NCBI GenBank assembly: GCA_016808115.1
Contig: JAEQBH010004432.1
Span: 62,001-126,000, forward strand
Source: Tetrastigma voinierianum
Lineage: Eukaryota > Streptophyta > Magnoliopsida > Vitales > Vitaceae
Direction: 5' to 3'
DNA: 64,000 bases
The notes under the pieces are model-generated. The model saw only the letters and a program-made list of their open reading frames with translations, was not told the DNA's origin and made no database searches. Positions 44,747 to 56,484 of this stretch are shown here, piece by piece. Numbering within the stretch: position 1 is the stretch's first letter; each line of letters starts with the position of its first letter. The position numbers and the translations under genes are program-made.

Positions 44747-46626
44747 CAGTATAAGGTGAAACTGAGATAAAAGCTGCTATAAGGGAGATATTTTATTATG
44801 AGAGCCAATTAAAACCTTTCTTAATGGCTAAGTTATGATTTAAATCATGGGTAAATGACTTGGTCTCATGAGAATGGACCAATGAGAAGCTTGGATAAAA
44901 ATGTAAACCACTTTAAACTAACCAATGGAATTATTTAATTTAAAAAGGGTACTTTTGGAAGAATATTTTAAAGTCAAAAATTAGGGATTTAAGTGCTCCA
45001 AGAGGAGATCACGTCCGAAGGAGAGAAAGGAGAAAGATAGAAAGAAAGGGAAGAAAGGAGAAAGAGGAGGAGAAAGGGTAGAGCGAAGTGGTAGGGTGAA
45101 TTTTTATTCTCTTTCAAGCTTCAAGTGAGCTCAAAGTGAATCAAGGAAGAGAAGACAAGGAAACCAAAAACAAGTAAGTTTTTCATGGTGGGAAAGTTGG
45201 ATTTTTATGTTTTTCATGCCTAATGGTTGATTTTCTTGTATGGATGTTAAATTAGTGGCATTTAGGGTTGAATGATGATGATTTTGATAAATTGAAAGCC
45301 ATGGATTAGATTGGGTTTTGACAAATCAAGTGAATGAATGGTTAGGGTTTGATGTAGACTTTTGTGTGATATGTTGAAATGGTATAATGCATCAGATTTA
45401 AGTGTTTAGAGTGAAAGAAAAATGGAAGAGAAACACAATTTGAAGTAAATTTTTGGGGCAGCAGTCTCAGTACAGGAAATGTCCTGTTTTCTGTTTTGAC
45501 CAGTTTTGGTATTTTGGCCATAACTTGCTCATTTCAGATCGGAATTGAGTGATTCAAATTCTAGGTAAAAATAGACTACAGGGAAAATTTATCTAAAGGA
45601 AGTTCATGGAAATTGTAAACTTAAAATTTTATAAAATGATTTAAGTGGAGCTATGTGTGCAGATTCTGTTCTGCCCAAACTAGGTTATTTGTTGTGCAGA
45701 TTGTGTTATATGGTTGAGGAGCTTTAGAGACGGAATTTTAAATTGAAGAATTTAAAGATGTTATTTGATATATCAGAACTGATATGGAGAGTTTCATAAA
45801 TTTTTTGAAGACCGTTTGAATAATTTTGAGTCATAAAGTACATAGGGTATGGTTGGAAAGGTTGGCCAAAATGAGATGAGTTTTAGTGCTTAAGGAGTAA
45901 TTTGTTCATTTGGCTTTAAATGAATGTATGAGTGGATTAAAATGGAAGTTATGATTAATGTATAGTTGTGATTTTCTTGAAGGGTGAAAAGGATGATCGG
46001 GCGGGAAGCGGGAACTCAGCGGGAAGCAAGCGGAATTGAGCGTGAAATTTGTAGTGAAAATGATATTTTGAGAGTGAGTTTTTAAAAGTGAATGGTTTTA
46101 ATGTTAAACTGAAAGTTTAATGTAAATTTTATGTAAATGTTAAGGCATATGGAAATGTTTTATCTTGCATTGTTTTATCTTGCATCGATACATATATTTA
46201 TATGTGTATTAAATATGTATGCATGTTAATTATTATGAAAGTTTAAAAATGCCTTCAAAGAAAGCATATATGTTTTAATGATAAAGTAAGTTTATTATTT
46301 ATAAATGTATCTTTAAGAAATGTTTTACTGATGGATTACCTAAACCCTATGACTATTATGACTGATATCGGCGGAAGTACTTTAGCGTGTAAGGATTTAG
46401 AGGGTAAAGTTATGGGTTACTAAGCGGGGAGGGAAATAGGTGTCTAGGTAGTAATATCCTTACACGTGATAAAGTACTGTAATTTGGACCCTATCTGAAG
46501 CGTGAGTTTCATGACGTAGTGGTTATATTTGGAATGTATTTGTCCCTCACCGTCGATGCGAGGCCATTCGGTGTGTTTATTCCCAGGTTCATGAGAAAAG
46601 AATGAAGAAAGAAATAAAGAAAGAAA

Positions 46627-46880
46627 GTTTCTGATACGAATGTTTAAGGCATAAATGGATTTTTAAATGTATAAGTAATTTATTGAAAGAAAGTTTAAGG
46701 CATAAATGCTTAAAGCATAAATGGATTTTAAATGCATAAGTATTTATTGAAATAAAGTTTAGGCATAAATGCTTAAAGCATAAATGGATTTTAAATGCAT
46801 AAGTATTTTATTGAAAGAAGATTTAAGGCTGTGTTTTTAATGTATAAATGGATTTTAATTGTATAAGTATGTATTATTTT
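46627..46880 (+). repeat. 65-bp minisatellite in family B 3' LTR, about 4 copies
   Basis: Same unit as at 39499-39826 ('gcataaatggattttaaatg'), with one copy fewer and a damaged first copy. Confidence 0.8.
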
Positions 46881-47506
46881 GGTATATAAAATGTTATCTA
46901 AATGAAAATGTGCACTCCTTTGGGCTCCTTTAGCTCATTCTTTTCCATATGTTTCCAAAAATATTTGAGGACTGAGACAGGTGCATGGTAGAGTACCCTC
47001 CTGTGTAGTGGAGTCGAGCTATCAGGCAGCGCATGTATTGCATTGAAATAATTTGCATATTGTATATATGTGAATATTTTGTCATGTTTTGATAAAATTA
47101 TGCATGGGATTGAAGAAAGGTTTAAATGTTTTTTGATGATTTGAAAGAAATAAAATGTATATATAGCCATATTGTGTTTGATTAGGTTGTGGACGAAGTG
47201 CAATATAAATTGATGAATTAGGGGTTTGAAGTGTTTTTCAATGTTTTCATCGGGTTTTGTAAATTTGGGAAAGTCCAAAAGCGGAAGAGCTACAGTAGAT
47301 TTTCTGAAAAATCCCAAAGTGTTGGAAAGAAAGAAAAGGATTTTTTTGTACTTCGCCGCATTATTTTAAAGATATGAGAAGAATTGTAAAGGGGTTCGCT
47401 CCGCAGTTTTAATTTATGGTTTTAAGGAAAAGTTTCTATATCCGTTGGAGTCTTGGGAGGTCCCTCGGGTTAAATGAGGAGGTTGTCAGGGTCAAAGGAT
47501 CCTTCA

Positions 47507-48573
47507 CGAGGTGAAGGATTTTTCTTTAACCTTTGAAATAAAGGTTTAATCAAAATCCTAAGGTTTGGGTAAAACTCAGCTACATAGTTTAGGCTACCTA
47601 AGAACCTTTGTAACTGTGTTTTATCTTTGATTTCATTAGGAAATTTATTAGCAAAGTCTATTGCTCTTTGGATAGGTTTTATTTGGCCTTGATAAATATC
47701 AAATCCTAAAAACCTAATATTTGTTTGAAACAATTTTATTTTTGTCGCAGAAATAACTAAACCATTATCTCTTACAATTTTTTGAAAAATTTTTAAATGT
47801 TTGAAATGCTCTTCAATTGAGTTTGAAAATATGTAAATTTATCATCAATGTAAACAATAGAAAATCTAGTGTATTCATTGAATATTTCATTCATCTATTT
47901 TGAATTACGAAGGAGCATTTTTGAGGCCCCGAAGCGGCATTACATTCCATTCATAATGTCAAATGGAAGGCGTGAATGCGAGTTTGTACCTATCTTACAG
48001 TTTTTGTTGAATTTGCCAAAAACCAGATTTCATATCGAATTTTGAAAAAATTGTGGCATTATAAATCCTTTGGAATTAAATCCTTTTTTATTAGAGTATT
48101 GGATACCTAATCCATTGTAGGCTTTATTCAATGGTTTATAATTTGGAGTTCCTCTTTCCAAGTTACGAAGCTTTGGACGTAAAGGTACACTTGTAGCTCA
48201 CGTAGCGAATGACTTGGTCTTATTAATTTTGTTTAAGAGATCATTTAATCTCTTTTTGCAATATTCGAGAGTTCGGGACTCATTTGAATAGGTACGGCCT
48301 TTGAATTTGTCTTCCCGGAAATCTTTTTCATATAGTAATGAAACCATATGTTATTTTCTATTCGAAAAGCATTTGAGTATAGAAGAATAAGATTTTGCTG
48401 TTGTTTTTGAATATTTTTTATTCTTTCTTGAATTTTTTCTGATTATACTTCTTGATTTTCTTATATTGAATTTCTTTACGAAGAAATTTTGTATTTTATT
48501 TTGTTGATAAAGCAAGTCTTGCACTTGATTTACTTCTTTAACTTCGATACCTCTTATAAATTCGAAAAGAATT
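47507..48573 (-). pseudogene. Endogenous caulimovirid reverse transcriptase segment (3' half of provirus remnant)
   Basis: Minus strand. The open stretch 47733-47508 reads 'FLGFDIYQGQIKP', 'FPNEIKDKTQLQRFLGSLNY' and 'KPLFQRLKKNP', the thumb/connection region typical of plant pararetroviruses rather than Gypsy. Upstream the catalytic Y-I-D-D is intact at 47841-47852, and an RT finger/palm trace (K-F-D-M-K-S-G-F-W-Q-I) lies near 48010-48050. It is broken by several frameshifts. RNase H, which should follow at lower coordinates, is absent: the family B LTR begins at 47506. At the other end it is cut at 48573 by the family A insertion, and protease resumes at 58469. Described as an old, damaged copy. 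Confidence 0.85.
48569..48573. repeat. Target-site duplication GAATT, left copy
   Basis: GAATT immediately before LTR A7, identical to 58464-58468 immediately after LTR A8. Five base pairs is the usual Gypsy duplication length. Confidence 0.9.
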
Positions 48574-50567
48574 TGTGACGCCCCACGAACCGAGTCCGTT
48601 GACTACCCATCAGCAGCGGGATGTAAGTGGAGGTCGAGGTTGCAGACGCCACTTTAGAAAATCGAGCGAGTCTCCTTTGTCTGGGGCTCTACTGAATCTG
48701 ACTTTGTATAAAACTGTCCCAATGATCGATATAATCCCGAGGATAACAACATGGATAAAAACGGCCACTTGGGCCCATAAAACAATATCCATCAACCATA
48801 TCTTCATGTCCCATAATTAAGAGTAGTAAATGGCTCATACAACATATATCGAAATAGAAGTTCTAATACATATGGAAAACCATCAAAGCCACATCCGGCT
48901 TTCTTGGCTTCGACTCTAGGATGAGCCGTCCCCTCGCACGCTCGATGCACAATAAAGTAAAGAGAGGTCCCATATTGAAGTGGAGGCTAAAGCTCGATTA
49001 GGAAGAAATGTCATACTAAGTGGGAATTTGCACTCACCACTAAGTCGGTGTAATGTTCCAATTTAAACAAACATTCAAGCAAATGCATGATCTGCTTGGA
49101 TAATACACATGACTGACTGGATCAGGAGTCCTCCACTTGGAGCTTCTCTCACACTGCCTAAGACTTGTATGAGAATTAATATTTTATTAGTGGACAACCC
49201 TCCGATGTATATATATCAATTAAGAGTATAGCTCAGACGATTGATATATATAGGGTGTATGTGGACTACCCTCCAGATGAATATATATCAAATTTGGGCG
49301 CCGACCCGGTTGATATATTATTTAGTTAGGACTACCCTCAGACCATTTACATTATTAGACAGCCCTCAGACCATTTCTCTAGACTTGTCTCATGCGCTAA
49401 CTCCTATGGTCTAGGATGTTCCGTGCATATGGAATGCATAATGCCGAGTTCAATCTGATCTAAACCACATGCAAATATAAACATGAATATATTTACATAA
49501 TTAAAATTAAATCACACAAAATGTTATGAAATTATCATTTCAAACACGAAATTAAGCAGGCTAATGTCCAAGAAACCTGAAACAATTCGATTCGAATTAC
49601 TTAATCAAACCAGTTTTCCCAAAAATACATTTTTGCAGGGCACCGTCTCTAGGCAGTGAAGCCACAGGGTTTTGCATTCTAGTTCTCAAATAATTTATCG
49701 GTTCGTATAAACCGCATCTCATGGCCATTCGACCTCAAATCCATTCAACACCGATTCAACCCACAAAATCAACATTTTCATACCCACCTGGTAGTAGAGC
49801 AGCTACGGGCTGCTCATTTAGTTTTAAAAATTTGTATTAATTCGGTCCCATGTTTTGGGGCCAGATCCATTTCGCCCAATGGTCTATATCCTTTCGAGCA
49901 GTGAAAAACACTAAAAATGGGAATAAAACCTTAAGTAGAGGAGAAAATCCTACCTTGAAGAGTTTGAAGAAACTGTGGCAAGTCCACGCGTAGCTGTTCC
50001 GCGTGGATCGTTTTCCTTCTCGCGAAGTCATGACGGTCGGATTGTCTGAAACTTAAGAGCGCTCTCTCTCTCTAAAACTCTTTCCTTGAGAAGCAGCTCT
50101 TGGACCGAAAATAATGGCTTCTCACGTTTTGGCTTGTCTTAGGGAGGAGATGAAAGACTATTCACTCTTTTGTCTTTTATGACTTAAAAATCAAATCTCT
50201 AAATGACATGTACGTCCACTCTTGCAGTTTTGATATTCGGCACTACCTCGGCCGTCAGTTTCATCATTTCTCTTTCTCATACCACTTATGGTACATGAGT
50301 ACATGTCATATGTGGCTTTCATCACATCAAAAACCGATTCTGACACGAAGCGATGCCTCGAAAAGCGTCTTGAACCTTAGTATCTCGAGAAAATTCACGA
50401 AATTTTACGTGCTAACTAGATTTCGTGAGGCGATTCAGCCGGTACAATCCGTTTCGTCATCCGAGATCTAGAGAATTAATTATGGATTTTTAACCGTAAT
50501 TAAAATTTTGTATTCAAAATTACGATTTTGCCCTTATTCCAGAAATTTGAATTTCTCGGGTCTTACA
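48574..50567 (-). mobile_element. Family A LTR copy A7 (3' LTR of nested element)
   Basis: Forward strand starts 'tgtgacgccccacgaacc' and ends 'ctcgggtcttaca'. Length 1.99 kb. A hairpin with arms at 49209-49220 and 49240-49252 lies in its repeat region. Confidence 0.92.
49190..49370 (-). repeat. Tandem hairpin repeat in LTR A7
   Basis: Arms 'tatatatatcaat' and 'attgatatatata' flank a loop containing 'gctcagacg'. A second, weaker unit follows near 49277-49320. Confidence 0.75.
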
Positions 50568-50729
50568 TTCTCCCCTCCTTAAAAGGAATTTCGTCCCGAA
50601 ATTCAAGACAATTAAAAACACTCACATGCATATGCAACGTATACTTTACCATGCATGTAAACTAGTTATTTAATTGCTAAACAACTAAACCACGTACCTT
50701 AATCCACAAACAAGAAGGGATAGGTGACG
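50568..50729 (-). other. Polypurine tract and 3' untranslated tail of nested element
   Basis: 'ttctcccctcctt' at 50568-50580 is the complement of AAGGAGGGGAGAA, followed by the 'aatttcgtcccgaaattc' block, then about 130 bp of non-coding sequence before the end of pol. Confidence 0.85.
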
Positions 50730-52190
50730 CATCGTGTCCTCGGCTCCGCATTATTGAACTCCTCCACTCCATAGTGTCCCCATAGTACAGCCGCTGCCTC
50801 ACGGTCTTGCGTGCAAGAGCACCGATCACGGCTATCAACAATCACGCCTTTGGTCCCTCATCGAAGGTCCTAATCTATGTCGACCTCGATGTCTCTCGAT
50901 CCATCACATGGCGGATGCGGAGTGTACTGAACATGGGCGTGAAACACCTCATGGACACGACATGCTGGGCGTAACGCTAGCCGTCTGTGGCCGATTACTA
51001 CCCTCTCAGAGTATCTCGAAGGGTCCAGTGGATCGATAGCTTCCGCTACTTAGGAACTGACCACTCCCTCTTAGGCATCACCTTGAAGGCGTGATCCTGA
51101 CCTCGAACTAAGGTCGTCATTGCATGCATAATGTACGTCGGCTGGCGAGTGAGAGGCTTATTATTAAATATCGAAGCTTACCTTCTCGAGGTGTCTCTAA
51201 TCCGTCGAGGACCCCGAGTGATGGGCTCTCACCACATCAGGTCCGACATATGATGATCTGGCCTCTCATTATAATTGCCGCAAATGCGGTGCCATCGTAA
51301 TAACCGCACAGTAAGCTGTTATTGTAGGCAAAATTCTCACGAGGCAAATGCTCCTCCAGTACCCTTGCGATCTAGGGCATGCTCGCAACATGTCCTCTAA
51401 TGCACCGTATAGTCCTCTCGGGCCCGACCATACGTACGGGTGAAGCAGCCATACTCTCGTCAGCCCAGGTGTACCCGCAGCCTTTTGGAAACTCTTCCAA
51501 AGTCTTGCCCGAAGTAAATCTCGGGTCTCTATCGGAGCCTTTATGAATCTTGGCACTCCATGTAGTCGGACTATCTCATGAATGTATAGCGGCGGGAATC
51601 TCGAGGCGAAGGTCATCCGCGCGGCTAGAAAACAATGCCGACCGTGGGAGAGTCCGGTCCACTATCACCCATACGCGTCGTAGCCTGGCTGCGTCCGTGG
51701 CAAGTGGGTCACAAAGTCCGTCGTGACGTGCTCCTTTCACTCAGCCACCTCCGATGGCTAAAGTAGCCTGCGTATTACGATGCTGACCTTTACTGTGACA
51801 TGTGAGACATGTTAGAACAAATTTACGTGTCTCTTCATCCCACTCCCGGTAATGCGCGACGAAGATCACAGTACATCTTAGTGCCACACGGATATCTGGA
51901 AAATCGAGAGCATTGAAACTCCACACAGAATCTCCTCTCTCAGTCGATCCAGGCGGGAACCAGCTATCAGTCACATATCGAGACTACCATCTGCGTGGGC
52001 TTGTCGGCCCTCATCACCGTGCACACTTTTTGTGCTCGGTCACGATGGACACTTATCTGCAGCGATCCTGCCAGCTGGGACTCAGTCACTCTGCTTCAGC
52101 GAGAGGCCGGGCGTAGCCCGCTAAACTCCCAAGTACCACGAATGCCTTTCATCTTTGTAGCCCAATGACCCACATTCCTAGAGCATCAGC
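50730..52190 (-). pseudogene. Integrase of nested family A element (broken)
   Basis: Minus strand, in order: zinc-binding region 'GTKMYCDLRRALPG' near 51840-51890 with 'CSNMSHMSQ' after it; core text 'YIHEIVRLHGVP' near 51545-51585, 'FQKAAGT' near 51480-51500, and 'LEDMLRACP' near 51370-51400; C-terminal 'FKVMPKREWS' near 51060-51090; and chromodomain-like 'ARKTVRL' text near 50800-50815, ending near 50730. The open stretch 51616-51269 covers much of the core. Frameshifts and stops occur between these landmarks. Confidence 0.78.
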
Positions 52191-52700
52191 CACTCACGAG
52201 AAGCTATCACGCGAGGCTCCTCGTGACTTGGAGCTTAGTGCATCGGCTACCACATTTTGCCTTACCGGGGTGGTAATGCGAAGTGAAGTCATAATCCTGC
52301 AGGCTCGTAAATCTGCGTTGCCTCGTAGCCCCGAGGAGTCGGCGCGTGAAAATATACTTGGACTTTTATGAATTGAGTACATCTCGAACTCCTCACCATA
52401 TAAGTAGTGGCGCCGAAGATCTTGGCCCGAAGACTACGGCCTTGACTCCATGTCATGTGTGGGGTAATTTTGCTCGTGATTCTTATTTGTGAGAACCGTA
52501 AGCTCACGCCCTCGATTTGCATGAGAGCACATCCCGATCTTGCCCTCGAGGCATCACGATACCTTGTGTACTTACAGCCTATACGGAACTAGAAGATGGG
52601 AGTGAAGTAAGTCTCCTCTTGACTCTGGGTGCCTCCTGCGCATCGGTCATCCACTCGAGCTTAACCTCCTTAGAATTGACCTAGTCATAGGTGCTGCCCG
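52191..52700 (-). pseudogene. RNase H of nested family A element (broken)
   Basis: 'RYRDASRARSGCALMQIEG' at about 52505-52565 corresponds to the D-A-S start of RNase H. Then 'YMVRSSRCTQFIKVQVYF' text near 52340-52400 corresponds to the DHKSL region, and the end signature NVVADALSSKSRGASRDSF lies at 52196-52255. The catalytic Asp of the first motif is visible. Frames are broken between. Confidence 0.78.
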
Positions 52701-53500
52701 TCTGGAGAAATCCTCGATGGATCTCTGTAATACCCGGTAATCCGAGAAACTCGTATCTCGAGAAGGCGACGGTCTCTCGGCTCATCAACTGCCGGCCTTC
52801 TGAATTCGTGGCCTCTGATGCGACCTTTACGTGTCCCCGAAAATCTCTCGATGGCAAGGAACTCACCTTGCGGAGCTTTGGCGTATAGGCGATGGTCTCT
52901 CAAGCAATTGTAAAAGCGATCCTCGAGTGATACTCAGCTGCTCCCACTCGTGGGAGTAGATCAAAATGTCATCCGCAGAGACTACGTGGCCCGGTCAAAT
53001 AGGGTTGGAATACCCTATGCATGAGGTCCATGAATCTTTCTTTGGCGCATTCGTCGTCCAGAAGGGCATCCGCAGAAGTAAACTCATAGTGCCATGCGTC
53101 TGAGCCGTCTTAGGAATATCTGTATCCACAACCCTCGGTGATGGTAGCCGGTCACGAAGAGTACATCTTGGAGTAGACTCGCGCCCCTCTCAGCTGATCA
53201 AATAAATCATCAATCCTCGTAGCAGTGCAGAATTCTTGATCATCTTGGTTGTTGTGATAGTCAGCGCCTGATCGAAGGGTCTTGTCTTTCTTCTTAGCAA
53301 AATAGAAATGGAGCGCCCCGTAGAGAGTGCTCGTCTAATGAACCCCTTGTCCAATAGCTCCTGTAGCTGGACTCTGAGTTCCTACGACTCAACTGGTGCC
53401 ATCCTATGCGGAGTCATAGGATGGAGTGAAATGCAGTGTAACTCGATACCAAAGTCTACTTTGTGGAGGTAGTCAGTAACCCTCATCTGGAAAAACATCC
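52701..53500 (-). pseudogene. Reverse transcriptase of nested family A element (broken)
   Basis: Landmarks on the minus strand: 'TSPWG'-region traces near 53320, 'GLMIYLIS' (a decayed DDLFDQ region) near 53200, 'FMDLMHRVFQPYL' near 53000-53040, the catalytic S-A-D-D-I-L-I-Y at 52955-52985 with both aspartates present (52968-52973), 'LRDHRLYAKAP' near 52870-52905, and 'ITGYYR' near 52725-52745. It follows protease and precedes RNase H in the normal order. Confidence 0.78.
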
Positions 53501-53599
53501 ACATACTCGCGACTCTTGGAGGTAGAGCCCGGTCACAGACTCTCCTCGTCCTCTAAGGTGGGCTATTCTTGACCTTCGGTATCCCGACTTTCTAGATTT

Positions 53600-54260
53600 C
53601 ATTATACTTTACGTAGCGAAATGCATTGCTTGTCTCACTGAAATGCCGCACGAGTACGAGTCTGCGTGTAGGCGGTAACTCCTCTGCGCTCCACGATCGA
53701 TGTGTGCAGTAATTTGTCGTGATCCATCCACAGGATGACGTCGAACTCGACATATCCATGATCCTCGGGTCCACTTTGTGAGTATAGTCCCCGAGATCTC
53801 GGCTCCTTGACCTGGGCATGTCATCTACATTCTCGCCACCCAATCCTTTGGGGAGAACTCACGTACAAAGGCTCCTCCCCAAGGTCTCGACCTCACAATG
53901 ACTCGATCTGGCCCGAGGCGTGATGAATGGATCTGGCTGCCGGGAATCAAATAACACTCTTGCCCGTGGCGAGATGGCAACGTACCACTGTATAGGTAGG
54001 CGTCCCCGATGACTCGGCTGCAGGTGTAGCGGCGTGAACCGTATGAGCTTGCAGGGTCCACTGCTGTGGGCCCGGAGTCCTCTGCCTACACTCGTGCCTG
54101 GCCTCTTTGCGTGAAATGTGGGTGCAGTGTAGCCCGAAAGCCGTGTTGGCTCATCACGGCTGTCTTATCTTGTGGAGGAATGTCTTTGTATCCTCTCACG
54201 GCACACTGCCGGGTGGGTTTGTGATGTCCCTGAAACCACAGGATCTCGTCTCTGAGGGGC
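53600..54260 (-). pseudogene. Aspartic protease of nested family A element (broken)
   Basis: The minus strand has 'YVAISPRARVLFDS' traces around 53940-53990, the start of the retropepsin active site (L-F-D-S; the following Gly falls at a frame change). 'FDVILWMDH' at 53720-53745 is the protease end. It separates gag from RT, as expected for this element type. Confidence 0.65.
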
Positions 54261-55157
54261 CCGATCTACGTCTCATGTCCCGGTGTGCTGATGGAGAAGC
54301 ACACCATCTGTCTGCTGACTAGCGACTCTCATACGCCTGCTGGTAAGTGACTCTCGTCGTCCTTGGCGGGATGGTAGTGACTCTGAGATCTCGTGAGCAG
54401 AAATCTCTGTCTCTTCCACTGACTGGAGGAAGGCGGCGTCCCTCTTACCCAGCAACACTGCCTCCCAGGAGTGTTAGGAACATCTCAGTATCTCTCACAT
54501 GGTCGGGTAGGTCGACCATGAAGTCCGTGTCTTTTGTGGCGGAGTCTACTGCAATCCACATGCAGATGGACTGGCCTGGTCAATTTCGAACCACCTCTGA
54601 CCTTGGCGCGTCAGTAGCCACGTGATCATCCATAATCCCCGGCTAACTCGGTGGATGTCGGGCCACGTAGTCCATCACTGTCATCGCTCCCTGCTTCAGC
54701 TCTAGGAACTCCTGAGCTTTGGCGTATCTCGCAGTCTCTGGAAAATACTTGCTCATGAACGACTCACGGAACTGCCCACATTATCATGATGCAGGTCTCT
54801 GAAGCCCCAACCACGTCTCCACCGTATTGGTCCTCGCCTACTGCCGTTTGGAATGCGACCGGCGACTCACGTCGATATCGGAGGTGATCTCGGTAACTCC
54901 CGATCGTTCTACATCACGCATGAACCAATGGTGCAGCACCATCGGGTCTCATCCCCAGTAAATGTCGGGTGATGCGCTGCGAATCTGGGAGTTCATAGGA
55001 CCTCCACACGACTATCGGCCACACTAGCGGTCTGATAGCGATCCATTTGCAACACCTGGCCTCGACAAGGCTGTGGTCGAATCTTGTGGTGATCCTTATG
55101 TCGGTGGTGCTGTGCAGGCGCACGTGGGCGTCTCGGCGTCTCGCCTCTAACAGCCAT
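54261..55157 (-). pseudogene. Gag of nested family A element (broken)
   Basis: Start chosen at the ATG at 55157 (minus), reading MAVRGETPRRPRAPA, aligned with the gag starts of the chain units and with the same upstream context. The capsid region shows 'FRESFMSKYFPETARYAK' and 'EFLELKQGAMTVMDYVAR' near 54680-54775, clear Gypsy capsid text. 'KDTDFMVDLPDHVRDTEM' follows near 54490-54545, and a basic serine-rich region near 54300-54450. A zinc knuckle is only hinted at near 54270-54310 ('GHMRR'-like). About 300 codons if intact. Confidence 0.75.
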
Positions 55158-56484
55158 CTACACAATCAACATGGCGGTCGATAAATAGTACGAGTATCTC
55201 GAGCATAAACACAGCCCGGAGACACTAATCAAACACAATTACAAGCGTATACATCAAGTTCCTACATTTTATGAAGCCCTGTAGGATAATTTATCCACAA
55301 TTTAAATCAATTTGATCCACAAAATTTTATTTTATTTATTTTTTAAATTTTGCATTTTTCGAAATTTTTTTTTTTTTTTCAAATTTTATTTGAATTTTTA
55401 ATTAATAAAAAAATTTTGAAAAATTTATAAAGGAGCTGATGTTTATGAATAGTGTTCATGGCCAGGCGTGGTGATACTGAAATATCATCGGTTCAGTCAG
55501 TCGAAACCCCGGCTGATGCCCGAGCACCAACAAGCCCGGCGAGCATACGCCAGTGCGCCTTGGCGCAGCGCCCAGTGCGCAGCAGGCGCGCCAGTGCTAG
55601 CAGCGCGCCAGTCTTAGCGCGCCAGTGCGCGCATGGCGCGCGGGTCTGGCACATGGGCTGCCAGGTGTCGTGGCGGAGTGTCTGGCCGGAAATGTCGTGG
55701 CGAGTGGAAGTAGGTGTCGTAGGCCGGCTAGGTCGTGTCGCGACAGCGGTCTTCGCCGCGCCCGCGCGCATCCGCCGCGCCCCAGGCGCCTCGCGCCCAC
55801 TCGCCCGGCCGCGGCTCATTGCCGTAGCGCCCGGCCGTATCGTGGCCGCCCGGGTGGCGGGTATCAGGGCCCGGCCAGGTGTCGCGGCGCCCTGGCCGTA
55901 TCGTGGGGCGGGACGCGCGGGGCTGCGCCCCCGACTGCAGGCTCCACGACCTCTTATGATATGATTTCAACCTGCATCAAATTTTTTTTTTTCATGATAA
56001 ATAAAATATTTTTCATTAATTCGGCTGATATGAAAAATACTTAAAATCACTAAAAACACTTTCTTTTTTTTTTTTCCAATAAATTCATAATAAATTCATA
56101 AAAATTTATTCCTCAAATTTTCTTCAATTTAGAAAATTATTTTCATCATCTAATAGGCTAAATAAATTTATAAAATTTATTCTTTTCATTTTTTCCCGAT
56201 TTTATGCATTGTACCTTCGACATTTCTACATTCATGTGCTAATGCTAAGCACATATCATTTCATTCTCCTACTGACATAGCAACACACCATTCACCAAGC
56301 ATGACCAAATGATCACACATGTTACAACATCAATCATAGCATCACATGTTCCTGATCAAAACACATGCGGTGTTAATTTCTCTCTCGTGCCTTCTACTCA
56401 TACCTCACCTACATCATACCACAGGTGTGGTGATGGATACCTAACAGGCTCAGGTATTCGTATGCCTAGGCTCACGATGCTGGT
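55158..56484 (-). other. Leader of nested family A element
   Basis: Comprises a conserved pre-gag part, AT-rich text at 55310-55440, a long GC-rich island at 55500-55960 ('gcgcgccagtgcgcgcatgg'), a shortened palindrome array at 55970-56180 with P1 copies near 56090 and 56155, and 'cacaggtgtggtgatgg' near 56420. The primer site next to LTR A8 is decayed ('ccagcatcgtgagcc' in sense). Open frames of 170 and 139 codons in the GC island are compositional. Confidence 0.6.

Larger units (their letters stand above)
37002..47506 (+). mobile_element. Family B Ty3/Gypsy element, LTR to LTR
   Basis: A 10.5 kb element with two closely matching 3.3-3.5 kb LTRs, a perfect tRNA-Met-type primer site, gag start, protease, RT, RNase H, integrase and a polypurine tract, all on the plus strand in the normal order. 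Gag is nearly all deleted (about 0.5 kb between the gag start and protease) and pol is full of stops, so it is not autonomous. The flanks show no target duplication: left is 'gtata' within family A leader, right is 'cgagg' within pararetrovirus sequence. Confidence 0.85.
44175..47506 (+). mobile_element. Family B 3' LTR
   Basis: Starts TGTAAAACCCCAGCC after the polypurine tract and ends 'ggatccttca' at 47506. Length 3.33 kb. It includes a TATA box at 44739-44746 and about four copies of the 65-bp repeat at 46627-46880. Beyond the end lies pararetrovirus RT sequence. Confidence 0.88.

Noticed and set aside
55452..56044. Open frames of 170 and 139 codons
   Set aside because: They overlap each other and antisense frames in the GC-rich leader island; no domain.
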